DNA of 64,000 nucleotides from Falsiroseomonas selenitidurans (GTDB taxonomy: Bacteria > Pseudomonadota > Alphaproteobacteria > Acetobacterales > Acetobacteraceae), in assembly GCF_012103215.1 (NCBI RefSeq), contig NZ_JAAVNE010000001.1:186001-250000 (forward strand), read 5' to 3'. Position 1 is the first letter of the stretch, and every line of letters starts with the position of its first letter. Of the stretch, positions 1-8,131 are shown piece after piece. The position numbers were made by a program, and so were the translations under genes. Below the pieces are notes generated by a model. It did not search any database. It was not told the origin of the DNA and saw only the letters and a program-made list of their open reading frames with translations.

Positions 1-201
1 ACCTGCCCGCTGCTCGGCGCCTGCCACCTTTCGCGCGGGCTGCAGCGGGCGCTGCGGGCCTTTCTCTCGGTGCTGGACGACCTCACCATTGCGGACATCG
101 CCTACAACAAGAACGCATTGCTGGCGCGGCTTGGCGGCGTGTCGCCGGCCGAGGCGCACGATCAGGCCGCCGCGCTGCCACAGGACGCCGACGCACCATA
201 G
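1..201 (+). CDS. Rrf2-family regulator, NsrR-like (3' end only)
   Basis: The window opens inside this gene; the last 66 codons are visible and end at TAG 199-201. The fragment has a C-x5-C pair (CPLLGAC) followed by a helix and the stretch VLDDLTIADIAYNKN. This matches the C-terminal part of NsrR, the nitric-oxide-sensing Rrf2 repressor whose cysteines ligate an iron-sulfur cluster. The DNA-binding half lies outside the window. Its 3' end overlaps the convergent ArsR-type gene by 40 bases. Rrf2 membership is well supported by the Cys spacing and downstream motif; NsrR rather than another Rrf2 protein is a family inference. Confidence 0.72.
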   Translation, partial: TCPLLGACHLSRGLQRALRAFLSVLDDLTIADIAYNKNALLARLGGVSPAEAHDQAAALPQDADAP

Positions 202-467
202 AGCCGGAAGAGCGTCTCCAGGATCGCCGCGACCTCGGCGCTCGCCAGCCGGTAGAAGATCGTCTGCCCGTCGCGGCGCGTCGCGACCAGGTCGAGGTCG
301 CGCATCCGCGCCAGGTGCTGGGACAGGGCGGTCGGCGCCAGGTCGATCAATCCGGCAAGCTGCCCGACCGATTTCTCGCCCTGCAGCAGGTGGCACAGCG
401 CCATCAGGCGCTTGGCGTTGGCCAGGGTGGCAAGCAGCCGCGCGGCCTCCTCGGCTTTCGCTTCCAT
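162..467 (-). CDS. ArsR/SmtB-family repressor, BigR/SqrR-like persulfide sensor
   Basis: A small winged-helix regulator of 101 residues when started at the ATG at 467. An upstream in-frame ATG at 527 would place coding sequence across the divergent promoter and has no ribosome binding site, so the shorter start is preferred. The helix-turn-helix is seen in APTALSQHLARMRDLDLV, followed by the wing YRL. There is a Cys in helix 2 (LMALCHLL, C25) and one near the C terminus (C96). BigR and SqrR sense sulfane sulfur by a tetrasulfide bridge between two Cys about 66 residues apart; here the spacing is 71, with the second Cys a few residues beyond the usual site. Divergence from a sulfide operon strongly suggests it represses that operon. 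Confidence 0.8.
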   Translation of the reverse strand: MEAKAEEAARLLATLANAKRLMALCHLLQGEKSVGQLAGLIDLAPTALSQHLARMRDLDLVATRRDGQTIFYRLASAEVAAILETLFRLYGASASCGSAAA

Positions 468-504
468 CGCGGTAAATACGTCATCTTTGATATCTGTTTT
501 CGCG

Positions 505-533
505 TTGACACCTTCGCATCTTCGCATATAAAT
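505..533 (+). promoter_or_regulatory. Sigma-70-type promoter of the sulfide operon with tandem repeat operator candidate
   Basis: A perfect TTGACA (505-510) is followed 16-17 bases later by TATAAAT (527-533), ending 32 bases before the first ATG of the operon. The spacer holds two adjacent copies of CTTCGCAT (512-519 and 520-527). The repeat lies between the -35 and -10 boxes, where a bound repressor would block polymerase, so it is a reasonable operator for the divergent ArsR protein. This is among the least GC-rich DNA in the first 6 kb. Confidence 0.7.
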
Positions 534-565
534 GTCTAGCCCGAACCCGCTGGAGGAGACTCGTC

Positions 566-784
566 ATGGCCAATGTCGGCGCCCTCGACCGCATCCTTCG
601 CGTCGCCCTTGGCGCCGCGCTGGTCGCCGCCCCCTTCCTCCTTGCCGGGACCTTCGCGCCGCTCGGCGCCTGGCGCTTCGTGGTGGTCGCCTCGGGCGTG
701 GTGCTGCTGGGCACCGCGGCCTTCCGCTTCTGCCCGGCCTACGCGCTGCTGGGCATCCGCACCTGCCCGGTGGCGAAGGCCTGA
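566..784 (+). CDS. DUF2892 (YgaP-like) inner-membrane protein
   Basis: A 72-residue protein preceded by GGAGGAGA eight bases before its ATG. It has two hydrophobic segments (about 9-28 and 37-55), then a short tail with FCPAYALLGIRTCPV, the two-Cys ending typical of DUF2892. The domain forms the membrane hairpin of the rhodanese YgaP and also occurs alone in sulfide operons. It is the first gene after the TTGACA promoter and probably anchors or supports sulfane-sulfur handling at the membrane. Its exact role in the family is not established. Family assignment is secure. Confidence 0.85.
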   Translation: MANVGALDRILRVALGAALVAAPFLLAGTFAPLGAWRFVVVASGVVLLGTAAFRFCPAYALLGIRTCPVAKA

Positions 785-859
785 GATGAACGCGCCCGCG
801 TGCGCGCCTGTCCGCAACCGCGCCTGACAGGCGCGAGCCAACACAACAGGAGACGCCCC

Positions 860-1753
860 ATGAACGCCATCCCGCATCGCGTCGATCTTTCGGTGAAGCC
901 CGAGGTCACCGCCTTCTTCGACGCGCCCACCAACACGATCAGCTATGTGGTGAAGGATCCGGCCTCCCATGCCTGCGCCGTGGTCGATTCCGTGATGGAC
1001 ATCGACTACGCCGCCGGGCGCATCACCTACGACAGCGCCGATGCGATCATCGCCCACATCCGCGACCGCGGCCTCACGCTCGAATGGCTGATCGAGACGC
1101 ATGTGCATGCCGACCATCTCTCCGCCGCGCCCTACATCCAGGGCAGGCTGGGCGGCAAGATCGGCATCGGCGAGCAGATCACCGTCGTGCAGGAGGTCTT
1201 CGGCAAGGTCTTCAACGAAGGCACCGAGTTCCGCCGCGACGGCAGCCAGTTCGACCGCCTGTTCAAGGATGGCGACACCTACGGCATCGGCAGCCTGCAG
1301 GCCTTCGCGCTGCACACGCCTGGCCACACGCCGGCCTGCATGACCCATGTGATCGGCGATGCTGCCTTCGTGGGCGACACGCTGTTCATGCCGGATGGCG
1401 GTTCCGCCCGCGCCGATTTCCCCGGCGGCGATGCGCGCACGCTGTTCCGCTCGATGCGCCGCATCCTGGAGCTGCCGCCGCAGACGCGGCTGTTCATGTG
1501 CCACGACTACGGCCCGAACGGCCGCGAGATCCGCTGGGAGAGCACCGTCGCCGAGGAACGCGCGCACAACATCCATGTGCATGACGGCATGACGGAGGAC
1601 GACTTCGTCGCGATGCGCGAGGCGCGCGACAAGACGCTCGGCATGCCGCGGCTGATCCTGCCCTCGCTGCAGGTGAACATGCGTGCCGGCGCGCTTCCGC
1701 CCGCCGAGCCGAACGGGCGCGTCTTCCTGAAGCTGCCCGTCAACGCGCTCTGA
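860..1753 (+). CDS. Persulfide dioxygenase-type metallo-beta-lactamase fold protein (ETHE1/Blh-like)
   Basis: 297 residues. The ATG at 860 follows AGGAGA; 20 further upstream in-frame codons lack such a site. The MBL metal ligands are visible: THVHADH (H81, H83, D85, H86), H152 and H156 in HTPGHTPAC, D173 in GDTLF, and H215 in MCHDYGP. The HxHxDH plus GDTLF and HDY set is that of mononuclear-iron persulfide dioxygenases, which oxidise glutathione persulfide to sulfite. No rhodanese domain is attached. Lying between the DUF2892 gene and a peroxiredoxin, and upstream of a sulfide:quinone reductase, it would consume the persulfide that SQR makes. Confidence 0.88.
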   Translation: MNAIPHRVDLSVKPEVTAFFDAPTNTISYVVKDPASHACAVVDSVMDIDYAAGRITYDSADAIIAHIRDRGLTLEWLIETHVHADHLSAAPYIQGRLGGKIGIGEQITVVQEVFGKVFNEGTEFRRDGSQFDRLFKDGDTYGIGSLQAFALHTPGHTPACMTHVIGDAAFVGDTLFMPDGGSARADFPGGDARTLFRSMRRILELPPQTRLFMCHDYGPNGREIRWESTVAEERAHNIHVHDGMTEDDFVAMREARDKTLGMPRLILPSLQVNMRAGALPPAEPNGRVFLKLPVNAL

Positions 1754-1775
1754 GTCCGAACCACAGGAGGTCGCC

Positions 1776-2426
1776 ATGACCGATACGACAAGGCCGCTGG
1801 CGCTGCCCGGCCTGAACCGCCCGGCGCCGGAATTCAGCGCCAACACCACCGACGGCCCGCGCACGCTGGCAGACTACAAGGGGCGGTGGCTGGTGCTGTT
1901 CTCGCACCCGGCCGACTTCACGCCCGTCTGCACCACCGAATTCATCGGCTTCGCGAATCACCACGAGCAGTTCAAGGCGCTCGGCTGCGAGCTGCTCGGC
2001 CTGTCGATCGACAGCATCTTCGCGCACATCGCCTGGATCCGGAACATCGAGGAGAAGTTCGGGATCCACATCCGCTTCCCGATCATCGAGGACCTCTCGA
2101 TGAAGGTCGCGCACGCCTATGGCATGGTGCAGCCGGGCGCGAGCGACACCTCCGCCGTGCGCGCGACCTTCGTGATCGACCCCGAGGGCGTGCTGCGCGC
2201 GATGCTCTACTACCCCATGAGCAACGGCCGCTCGGTGCCCGAGATCCTGCGCCTGGTCACCGCGCTGCAGGCCTCCGATGCGCAGAAGATCGCGACGCCC
2301 GAGGGCTGGACCCCCGGCCAGGACGCCATCGTCCCGCCGCCCAGGACCGCCGAGGCGGCGCGCCAGCGCGGCAGCGAAGGCTATGCCACCACCGACTGGT
2401 ACTTCAGCACCCGCAAGCTGGACTGA
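1776..2426 (+). CDS. 1-Cys peroxiredoxin (Prx6/AhpC-TSA family)
   Basis: 216 residues starting 22 bases after the dioxygenase gene, with CAGGAGGTC before the ATG. The thioredoxin fold carries HPADFTPVCTTE with the peroxidatic Cys at C52; the threonine-rich motif and the C-terminal extension of about 60 residues are those of Prx6-type enzymes. It reduces peroxides, and in this operon may deal with reactive species or polysulfides from sulfide oxidation. The operon role is inferred from position only. No second resolving Cys is obvious, so an external thiol is expected to recycle it. Confidence 0.87.
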   Translation: MTDTTRPLALPGLNRPAPEFSANTTDGPRTLADYKGRWLVLFSHPADFTPVCTTEFIGFANHHEQFKALGCELLGLSIDSIFAHIAWIRNIEEKFGIHIRFPIIEDLSMKVAHAYGMVQPGASDTSAVRATFVIDPEGVLRAMLYYPMSNGRSVPEILRLVTALQASDAQKIATPEGWTPGQDAIVPPPRTAEAARQRGSEGYATTDWYFSTRKLD

Positions 2427-2430
2427 CGCG

Positions 2431-2458
2431 AAGGGCCGGCCCGCCGCGGCCGGCCCTT
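2431..2458. terminator. Perfect 11-bp hairpin inside the sulfide operon
   Basis: AAGGGCCGGCC (2431-2441) and GGCCGGCCCTT (2448-2458) pair perfectly around a six-base loop, five bases after the peroxiredoxin stop. There is no T-run after it. It may act as an mRNA stabiliser or partial terminator that lowers expression of the SQR and SulP genes relative to the first three genes. Confidence 0.5.
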
Positions 2459-2511
2459 CCCATGCGGCAATGACAGCGCACCCCAAGGGTGCCGACAGGG
2501 AGGAAAACGCC

Positions 2512-4185
2512 ATGACCATCAGGGCCATCAATGCCGGGCTGTCGGTGTCCCCGCAGATCCTGCCCGCCGACATCGCCGCCATCGCCGCCGCCGGCTTCCG
2601 TTCGGTGATCTGCAACCGCCCGGATGGCGAGGGGGCCGACCAGCCCGCCTTCGCCGAGATCGAGACGGTCGCGAGGGCCGCCGGCCTGCAGGCCGCCTAT
2701 CAGCCGGTCATCTCGGGCCAGGTGAAGGACTCCGATGCCGAAGCCTTCGGCGCCCTGTTCGCGACGCTGCCCAAGCCGGTCTTCGCCTATTGCCGCAGCG
2801 GCACGCGCTCCGCGACTCTGTGGTCGCTGTCCGAGGCCGCGCATGGCCGCCCGCTGCCGGAAATCCTGGCCACGACCAGGGCCGCCGGCTACGACATGGC
2901 GGCGGTCGCCCGGCGCATCGCCAATGGCGGGCGCACGCCCACCGAGCAGGCGGATGCGACGCATGAGGTGGTGATCATCGGCGGCGGCGCGGCCGGCATC
3001 GCGCTGGCCTCCAGCCTCAAGGCGCGCAAGCCCGACCTCGACATCGCGCTGATCGACCCGGCCGACATCCACTACTACCAGCCCGGCTGGACCATGGTCG
3101 GCGCCGGCGTCTTCGACCCGCAGACCACCGCGAAGACCATGGCCTCGCTGATCCCGGCCGGCGTGCGCTGGATCAAGGCCGCGGTCGCGGCCTTCGAGCC
3201 GGAGCGCAGCGCCGTCATCCTCGATGGCTGCCGCGTGGTGAAGTACCGCGCGCTGGCCGTCGCGCCGGGCATCAAGCTCAACTGGGCGGGCATCGAGGGG
3301 CTGGCCGGGACGCTCGGGCGCAACGGCGTCACCTCCAACTACCGCTATGACCTCGCGCCCTATACCTGGGAATGCGTGCAGGGGCTGAAGGCCGGCCGTG
3401 CCGTCTTCACCCAGCCGCCGATGCCGATCAAATGCGCCGGCGCGCCGCAGAAGGCGCTCTATCTCTCGGCCGATCACTGGCTGCGGTCGCGCCGGCTCAA
3501 CGACATCGCGGTCGAATTCTACAACGCCGGCGCGGTGCTGTTCGGCGTGAAGGACTACGTGCCCGCGCTGATGTCCTACATCGAGCGCTATCACGCGCAG
3601 CTGCATTTCCAGCACACGCTGACGAAGGTCGACGGCCCCGCGCGCCGCGCCTGGTTCCGGCGGACGGATGCCGAGGGCGCCACGACGATGGTCGAGACCG
3701 ATTTCGACATGCTGCACGTCGTCCCGCCGCAGGTGGCGCCCGACTTCATCCGCGTCTCGCCGCTGGCCGATGCCGCCGGCTGGGTCGATGTCGACCAGGC
3801 GACGCTGCGCCACAGGACGCTGCCCGGCATCTATGGCCTGGGCGACGCCTGCAACGCGCCCAACGCCAAGACCGCCGCCGCCGCGCGCAAGCAGGCGCCC
3901 GTCGTCGCGCACAATCTGCTGAAGGATCTTGGCGCGATCCAGGGCGCGGATGCGGTCTATGACGGCTACGGCTCCTGCCCGCTTACCGTCGAGCGCGGCA
4001 GGATCGTGCTTGCCGAGTTCGGCTATGGCGGCAAGCGTCTGCCCAGCTTCCCCGCCTGGCTGATCGACGACACGAAGCCGAGCCATCTTGCCTGGCTGCT
4101 GAAGGAACGCATGCTGCCGCCGATCTATTGGAAGGCGATGCTGCGCGGCAAGGAATGGATGGCCAAGCCGCAGATGGCGGGCTGA
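2512..4185 (+). CDS. DUF442 phosphatase-like domain fused to type II sulfide:quinone oxidoreductase
   Basis: 557 residues; ATG at 2512 follows AGGGAGGAAAA. Residues 1-110 form a DUF442/TIGR01244 domain with a protein-tyrosine-phosphatase-like loop CRSGTRS (C94-S100). Residues 152-557 are an FAD disulfide reductase beginning VVIIGGGAAG. The redox Cys motifs PIKCAGAPQK and GYGSCPLTVE, and GDACNAPNAKTAAA at the second flavin contact, resemble mitochondrial-type SQR. The enzyme oxidises sulfide, passes electrons to quinone and hands sulfur to an acceptor; the N-terminal domain may transfer or hold sulfur on C94. Start and stop are clean. The next gene begins one base after the stop, so the two are translated together. 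Confidence 0.9.
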   Translation: MTIRAINAGLSVSPQILPADIAAIAAAGFRSVICNRPDGEGADQPAFAEIETVARAAGLQAAYQPVISGQVKDSDAEAFGALFATLPKPVFAYCRSGTRSATLWSLSEAAHGRPLPEILATTRAAGYDMAAVARRIANGGRTPTEQADATHEVVIIGGGAAGIALASSLKARKPDLDIALIDPADIHYYQPGWTMVGAGVFDPQTTAKTMASLIPAGVRWIKAAVAAFEPERSAVILDGCRVVKYRALAVAPGIKLNWAGIEGLAGTLGRNGVTSNYRYDLAPYTWECVQGLKAGRAVFTQPPMPIKCAGAPQKALYLSADHWLRSRRLNDIAVEFYNAGAVLFGVKDYVPALMSYIERYHAQLHFQHTLTKVDGPARRAWFRRTDAEGATTMVETDFDMLHVVPPQVAPDFIRVSPLADAAGWVDVDQATLRHRTLPGIYGLGDACNAPNAKTAAAARKQAPVVAHNLLKDLGAIQGADAVYDGYGSCPLTVERGRIVLAEFGYGGKRLPSFPAWLIDDTKPSHLAWLLKERMLPPIYWKAMLRGKEWMAKPQMAG

Positions 4186-4186
4186 G

Positions 4187-5938
4187 GTGATGCGCCGCCT
4201 CGCTTCCCTGCTGCCGATCCTGGACTGGGCGCCACGCTATACGCGCACGGATGGGGTGAACGACCTGTTTGCCGCGGTGATCGTGACCATCATGCTGGTG
4301 CCGCAGAGCCTGGCCTACGCCATGCTCGCCGGCCTGCCGCCGGTGGTCGGGCTCTACGCCTCCATCCTGCCGCTGGTCGCCTATGCGCTGTTCGGCACCA
4401 GCCGGACGCTGGCGGTCGGCCCAGTCGCGGTGGTCTCGCTGATGACGGCGGCCGCGGTGGCGCCGATCGCCGTGGCGGGGTCGGCGGCCTATGTCACGGC
4501 CGCGGTGACGCTCGCCTTCCTGTCGGGCCTGGTGCTGCTGGCGATGGCGGTGCTGCGGCTCGGCTTCCTGGCGAATTTCCTGAGCCACCCGGTGATCTCG
4601 GGCTTCATCACCGCCTCGGGCATCCTGATCGCGGCGAGCCAGCTCAAGCACATCCTCGGCATCCGGGCGGAGGGCGACACGCTGCCGCGCATCCTGGTCG
4701 AACTCGCGCAGGGGCTGGGCGGGGCGAACCTGCCGACGCTGGCAATCGGCGTCGCCGCGACCGGCTTCCTGTTCTGGGCCCGGCGATCGCTGAAGGCGTT
4801 GCTGCTGCGGGCCGGGCTTGGGCGGAGGCTGGCGGACCTTCTGGCCAAGGCGGGGCCGCTCGCGGCCATCATCCTGTCGATCCTCGCGGTGGTGCTGATG
4901 GGCCTCGACCGGGCGGGCGTGCGCATCGTGGGCGAGATCCCCGCCGGCCTGCCGCCCTTTGCGGTGCCCAGCTTCGACCCGGCGCTGTGGGTGGCGTTGC
5001 TGCCGGCAGCGGTGCTGATCAGCCTGGTCGGCTTCGTCGAATCCGTCTCGGTCGCGCAGACGCTGGCGGCCAAGCGCCGCCAGCGCATCGTGGCGAACCA
5101 GGAGCTGGTTGGACTCGGCACCGCGAACCTCGCCTCGGCGATCTCGGGCGGCTATCCGGTGACCGGCGGCTTCGCGCGGTCGGTGGTGAATTTCGATGCC
5201 GGCGCGGCGACGCCGCTGGCCGGAGCCGCGACGGCGCTCGGCATTCTCGGCGCGACGCTGTTCCTCACGCCGCTGTTCCGTTACCTGCCGCAGGCGGTGC
5301 TGGCCGCGACCATCATCGTGGCCGTGCTGTCGCTGGTGGACCTCGCCGCGATCCGCCGCACCTGGACATATTCCAGGGCGGACTTCGCCGCCATGGCCGC
5401 GACCATCCTGCTGGTGCTGCTGGTCGGCGTCGAAGCCGGGATCGTCGCCGGCGTCGCGCTGTCGCTGCTGCTGTTCCTGTGGCGCACCAGCACGCCGCAC
5501 ATGGCGATCGTCGGCCAGGTGCCGGGCACCGAGCATTTCCGCAACGTGGACCGGCACGCGGTGATCACGGAGCCTGCGATCCTGTCCCTGCGCGTGGATG
5601 AAAGCCTGTATTTCGCGAATGCGCGCTATCTGGAGGACCGCATCTACGCCGAGGCCGCCGCACGTCCCGCGTTGCAGCACGTCATCCTCATGTGCCCTGC
5701 GGTGAATCTGATCGATGCGAGCGCGCTTGAAAGCCTGGAGGCGATCGCCGACCGCCTGCAGGCCGCCGGGGTCGGCTTCCACCTGTCGGAGGTGAAGGGG
5801 CCGGTGATGGATGCGCTGAAGCGCTCGGACTTCTTCGAGCATTTCAAGGGCCGGGTGTTTCTCTCGCAGTTCGAGGCCGTGCAGGCCCTGGTGCGGGAGC
5901 CGAGGCCGAAGGCGCCAGGCCCGGCGGCCGATCGGTGA
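4187..5938 (+). CDS. SulP-family anion transporter with STAS domain
   Basis: 583 residues beginning GTG-ATG one base past the SQR stop. The N-terminal signature VPQSLAYAMLAGLPPVVGLY is the SulP family hallmark, followed by about ten further hydrophobic segments and a C-terminal cytoplasmic STAS domain (about 445-560) with an AVNLIDASALESLE stretch. SulP proteins carry sulfate, bicarbonate or related anions. In this operon it probably moves sulfate, sulfite or thiosulfate that arises from sulfide oxidation. Direction and substrate cannot be read from the sequence. Confidence 0.9.
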   Translation: MMRRLASLLPILDWAPRYTRTDGVNDLFAAVIVTIMLVPQSLAYAMLAGLPPVVGLYASILPLVAYALFGTSRTLAVGPVAVVSLMTAAAVAPIAVAGSAAYVTAAVTLAFLSGLVLLAMAVLRLGFLANFLSHPVISGFITASGILIAASQLKHILGIRAEGDTLPRILVELAQGLGGANLPTLAIGVAATGFLFWARRSLKALLLRAGLGRRLADLLAKAGPLAAIILSILAVVLMGLDRAGVRIVGEIPAGLPPFAVPSFDPALWVALLPAAVLISLVGFVESVSVAQTLAAKRRQRIVANQELVGLGTANLASAISGGYPVTGGFARSVVNFDAGAATPLAGAATALGILGATLFLTPLFRYLPQAVLAATIIVAVLSLVDLAAIRRTWTYSRADFAAMAATILLVLLVGVEAGIVAGVALSLLLFLWRTSTPHMAIVGQVPGTEHFRNVDRHAVITEPAILSLRVDESLYFANARYLEDRIYAEAAARPALQHVILMCPAVNLIDASALESLEAIADRLQAAGVGFHLSEVKGPVMDALKRSDFFEHFKGRVFLSQFEAVQALVREPRPKAPGPAADR

Positions 5939-6083
5939 CGCCGGCGGGCGCGGGGCAGGCGCGGCCCATCATGCCAGCCATCGTCACCCCCGGAGCGGTT
6001 CCGGACAATCTCCCATGAATGCCGCCCTCCCCCCGCGGCGCCGGGCCCGCAGCTTGTCCCGGGGGCGCCAGGTGTCGCCCGGG

Positions 6084-6108
6084 CCTGGGGAGCGATCGAC
6101 CCCCCAGG
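6084..6108 (+). terminator. Possible terminator hairpin after the sulfide operon
   Basis: CCTGGGG (6084-6090) and CCCCAGG (6102-6108) can pair around an 11-base loop, followed by CTTCATCATGTTGTTTT. It lies 145 bases after the SulP stop in a 280-base gap. The stem is short and the T-run interrupted, so this is a weak call. Nothing else recognisable was seen in the gap. Confidence 0.3.
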
Positions 6109-6218
6109 CTTCATCATGTTGTTTTCCAGGGCAGCCATCCGGACCCCTCGCCGGCCGCGGTGGACGCGCCGCGACACCCCCTCTGGACAGGCGGCGCGCC
6201 GCGAAGGAGGCTCCCGCC

Positions 6219-7922
6219 ATGGAAACGCCCCTCAAGCCGCACGGCCTCGCCAACCGCTCCTCGAATTACGGGGACCGCGAATTCGCCCTCTATCTCCGGC
6301 GATCCTTCGCCAAATCCATGGGTTATTCCCAGGCCATGCTGGACAAGCCCGTGGTCGGCATCGCCGATACGGGGTCCGACTACAACAACTGCCACCGCAC
6401 GGCGCCGGAGCTGATCGAGGCGGTGAAGCGCGGCGTGCTGGCCGCCGGCGGGCTGCCGCTGGCCTTTCCCACCATCAGCATCTGCGAGCCCTCGCTCTCC
6501 CCCTGTTCCATGCATTACCGCAACCTGATGGCGCTGGACACGGAGGCGATGCTGGCGAACCAGCCGATGGATGCCGCCGTGCTGGTGGGCGGCTGCGACA
6601 AGACGGTGCCGGCGCAGCTGATGGCCGCGATCTCCGCCGGCACGCCGAGCGTCATGCTGGTGGTCGGGCCGATGCTGGCGCAGGCCTTCGCGGGGGAACG
6701 CCTCTCGGCGTGCACCGATTGCCGTCGGTACTGGGCGCGCTACCGGGCCGGGGAGGTTTCGGGCGAGCGGATCAAGACTCTTGAGGGAAAGCTGGCCACC
6801 ACCGCCGGCACCTGCGGCGTGATGGGCACCGCCAGCACCATGGCCTGCATCGCCAGCACGCTGGGCTTCATGCCGCTGGATGCCGCCTCCGCCCCCGCCG
6901 TGCATGCCGACCGGCTGCGCATGGCGGAGGAAGCCGGCGCGCAGGCGGTGCGGCTGATCCACAAGCCGGTGGCGCCGCTCTCCCTGATGACCCAGGGCAA
7001 TCTGGACAATGCCGTGCGCGTGCTGCTGGCCCTCGGCGGGTCCACCAATGCCGTGGTGCACCTGGCGGCGATCGCCGGCCGCGCCGGGCTGAGCCTGGAC
7101 CTGAAGCGCCTCGACGAACTCAGCGAAACCACCCCCGTGCTGGTCGACCTGAAGCCGACCGGCGAGGGCTACATGGAGGATTTCCACGCCGCCGGCGGCA
7201 TGCAGGCACTGCTGTGGGAAATCCGCGACCTGCTGGACCTCGAGACGCTGGACCTGGACGGCGTGACGCTGCGCGACCGCATCGGCGATGGCAGCCATTT
7301 CGTCGACCGGAAGATCATCCGGGCGCGGGAGACGCCGGTGAGCCCGGTGGGCGGGCTGGTCGCCCTGTTCGGATCGCTGGCGCCGGATGGCGCCATCCTC
7401 AAGCGCAGCGCGGCAACGGAATCGCTGTTCGAGACAGAGGCGCGCTGCCTGGTGTTCGACGGGCTGGCGGATCTGTCGAACCGCATCGACGACCCGGCGC
7501 TGGACGTGACGCCGCAGGACATCCTGGTGCTGAAGAATGCCGGGCCGCGCAGCCCCGCCGGCATGCCGGAAGCCGGCTATCTGCCCATCCCGAAGAAGCT
7601 GGCGCGCCAGGGCGTGAAGGACATGGTGCGGATGAGCGACTGCCGCATGTCCGGCACCGCCTTCGGCACCATCGTGCTGCACATCGCGCCGGAAGCCGCC
7701 GTGGGCGGGCCGCTGGCGCTGGTGGAGACCGGGGACCGCATCCGGCTTTCGGTGCGCGACCGCAGCCTGGACCTGCTGGTGGATGCGGCCGAGCTGGACC
7801 GCCGCCGCGCCGCCTGGACCCCCGCCCCCGCCCCGGCCCGTGGCTGGGACCGGCTGGTGCATGAGCAGGTGACGCAGGCCCCCGAGGGCGCGGACCTCCG
7901 CTTCCTGCAGGCGGCACCCTGA
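6219..7922 (+). CDS. IlvD/Edd-family dehydratase (dihydroxy-acid or sugar-acid dehydratase)
   Basis: 567 residues; the ATG at 6219 follows GAAGGAGG. The iron-sulfur and active-site motifs of the family are seen: DYNNCH, VGGCDKTVPAQ, and GTCGVMGTASTMAC near the first third, and SDCRMSGTAFGT near the C terminus. These enzymes dehydrate dihydroxy acids or aldonic acids using a 2Fe-2S or 4Fe-4S cluster. The absence of other branched-chain genes and the presence of catabolic neighbours favour a sugar-acid dehydratase such as an arabinonate/xylonate enzyme, but true IlvD activity is not excluded. No regulator adjoins it. Confidence 0.82.
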   Translation: METPLKPHGLANRSSNYGDREFALYLRRSFAKSMGYSQAMLDKPVVGIADTGSDYNNCHRTAPELIEAVKRGVLAAGGLPLAFPTISICEPSLSPCSMHYRNLMALDTEAMLANQPMDAAVLVGGCDKTVPAQLMAAISAGTPSVMLVVGPMLAQAFAGERLSACTDCRRYWARYRAGEVSGERIKTLEGKLATTAGTCGVMGTASTMACIASTLGFMPLDAASAPAVHADRLRMAEEAGAQAVRLIHKPVAPLSLMTQGNLDNAVRVLLALGGSTNAVVHLAAIAGRAGLSLDLKRLDELSETTPVLVDLKPTGEGYMEDFHAAGGMQALLWEIRDLLDLETLDLDGVTLRDRIGDGSHFVDRKIIRARETPVSPVGGLVALFGSLAPDGAILKRSAATESLFETEARCLVFDGLADLSNRIDDPALDVTPQDILVLKNAGPRSPAGMPEAGYLPIPKKLARQGVKDMVRMSDCRMSGTAFGTIVLHIAPEAAVGGPLALVETGDRIRLSVRDRSLDLLVDAAELDRRRAAWTPAPAPARGWDRLVHEQVTQAPEGADLRFLQAAP

Positions 7923-7983
7923 GCACGGGGCCATTGACCCCGACGGAGCGCCAGGCCCATCAAGACGTGACGTGAATCGCCGC

Positions 7984-8060
7984 GGCGGCCGAGGCAACGC
8001 GCTGCCCCACCCCGACCCTTCCCCGCCCAGCGGGGGAGGGAGAAAGCCGCGCTTCCCGGC
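7984..8060. repeat. GC-rich palindromic intergenic element
   Basis: Between two plus-strand genes lies CCTTCCCCGCCCAGCGGGGG and flanking C-rich then G-rich runs that fold into a hairpin. Similar C-rich/G-rich inverted elements occur at 49296-49355 and 60761-60808, so this appears to belong to a dispersed REP-like set common in GC-rich proteobacteria. No gene was found in this gap. Confidence 0.45.
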
Positions 8061-8131
8061 TGTTGCGGGGGCGGGCCGGGGTGGGGGCCGCAGCCGGCGC
8101 GGCAGAACCGCTTTCCTCCAAGGGTTGCAGC

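Noticed and set aside
468..527. Longer start of the ArsR-type regulator
   Set aside because: It would cross the -35 region of the divergent promoter and has no ribosome binding site; the family N terminus fits the ATG at 467.
5939..6218. N-terminal extension of the IlvD-type protein by 68 codons
   Set aside because: The extension is low-complexity and Arg/Pro-rich, and a good GAAGGAGG site precedes the internal ATG at 6219.
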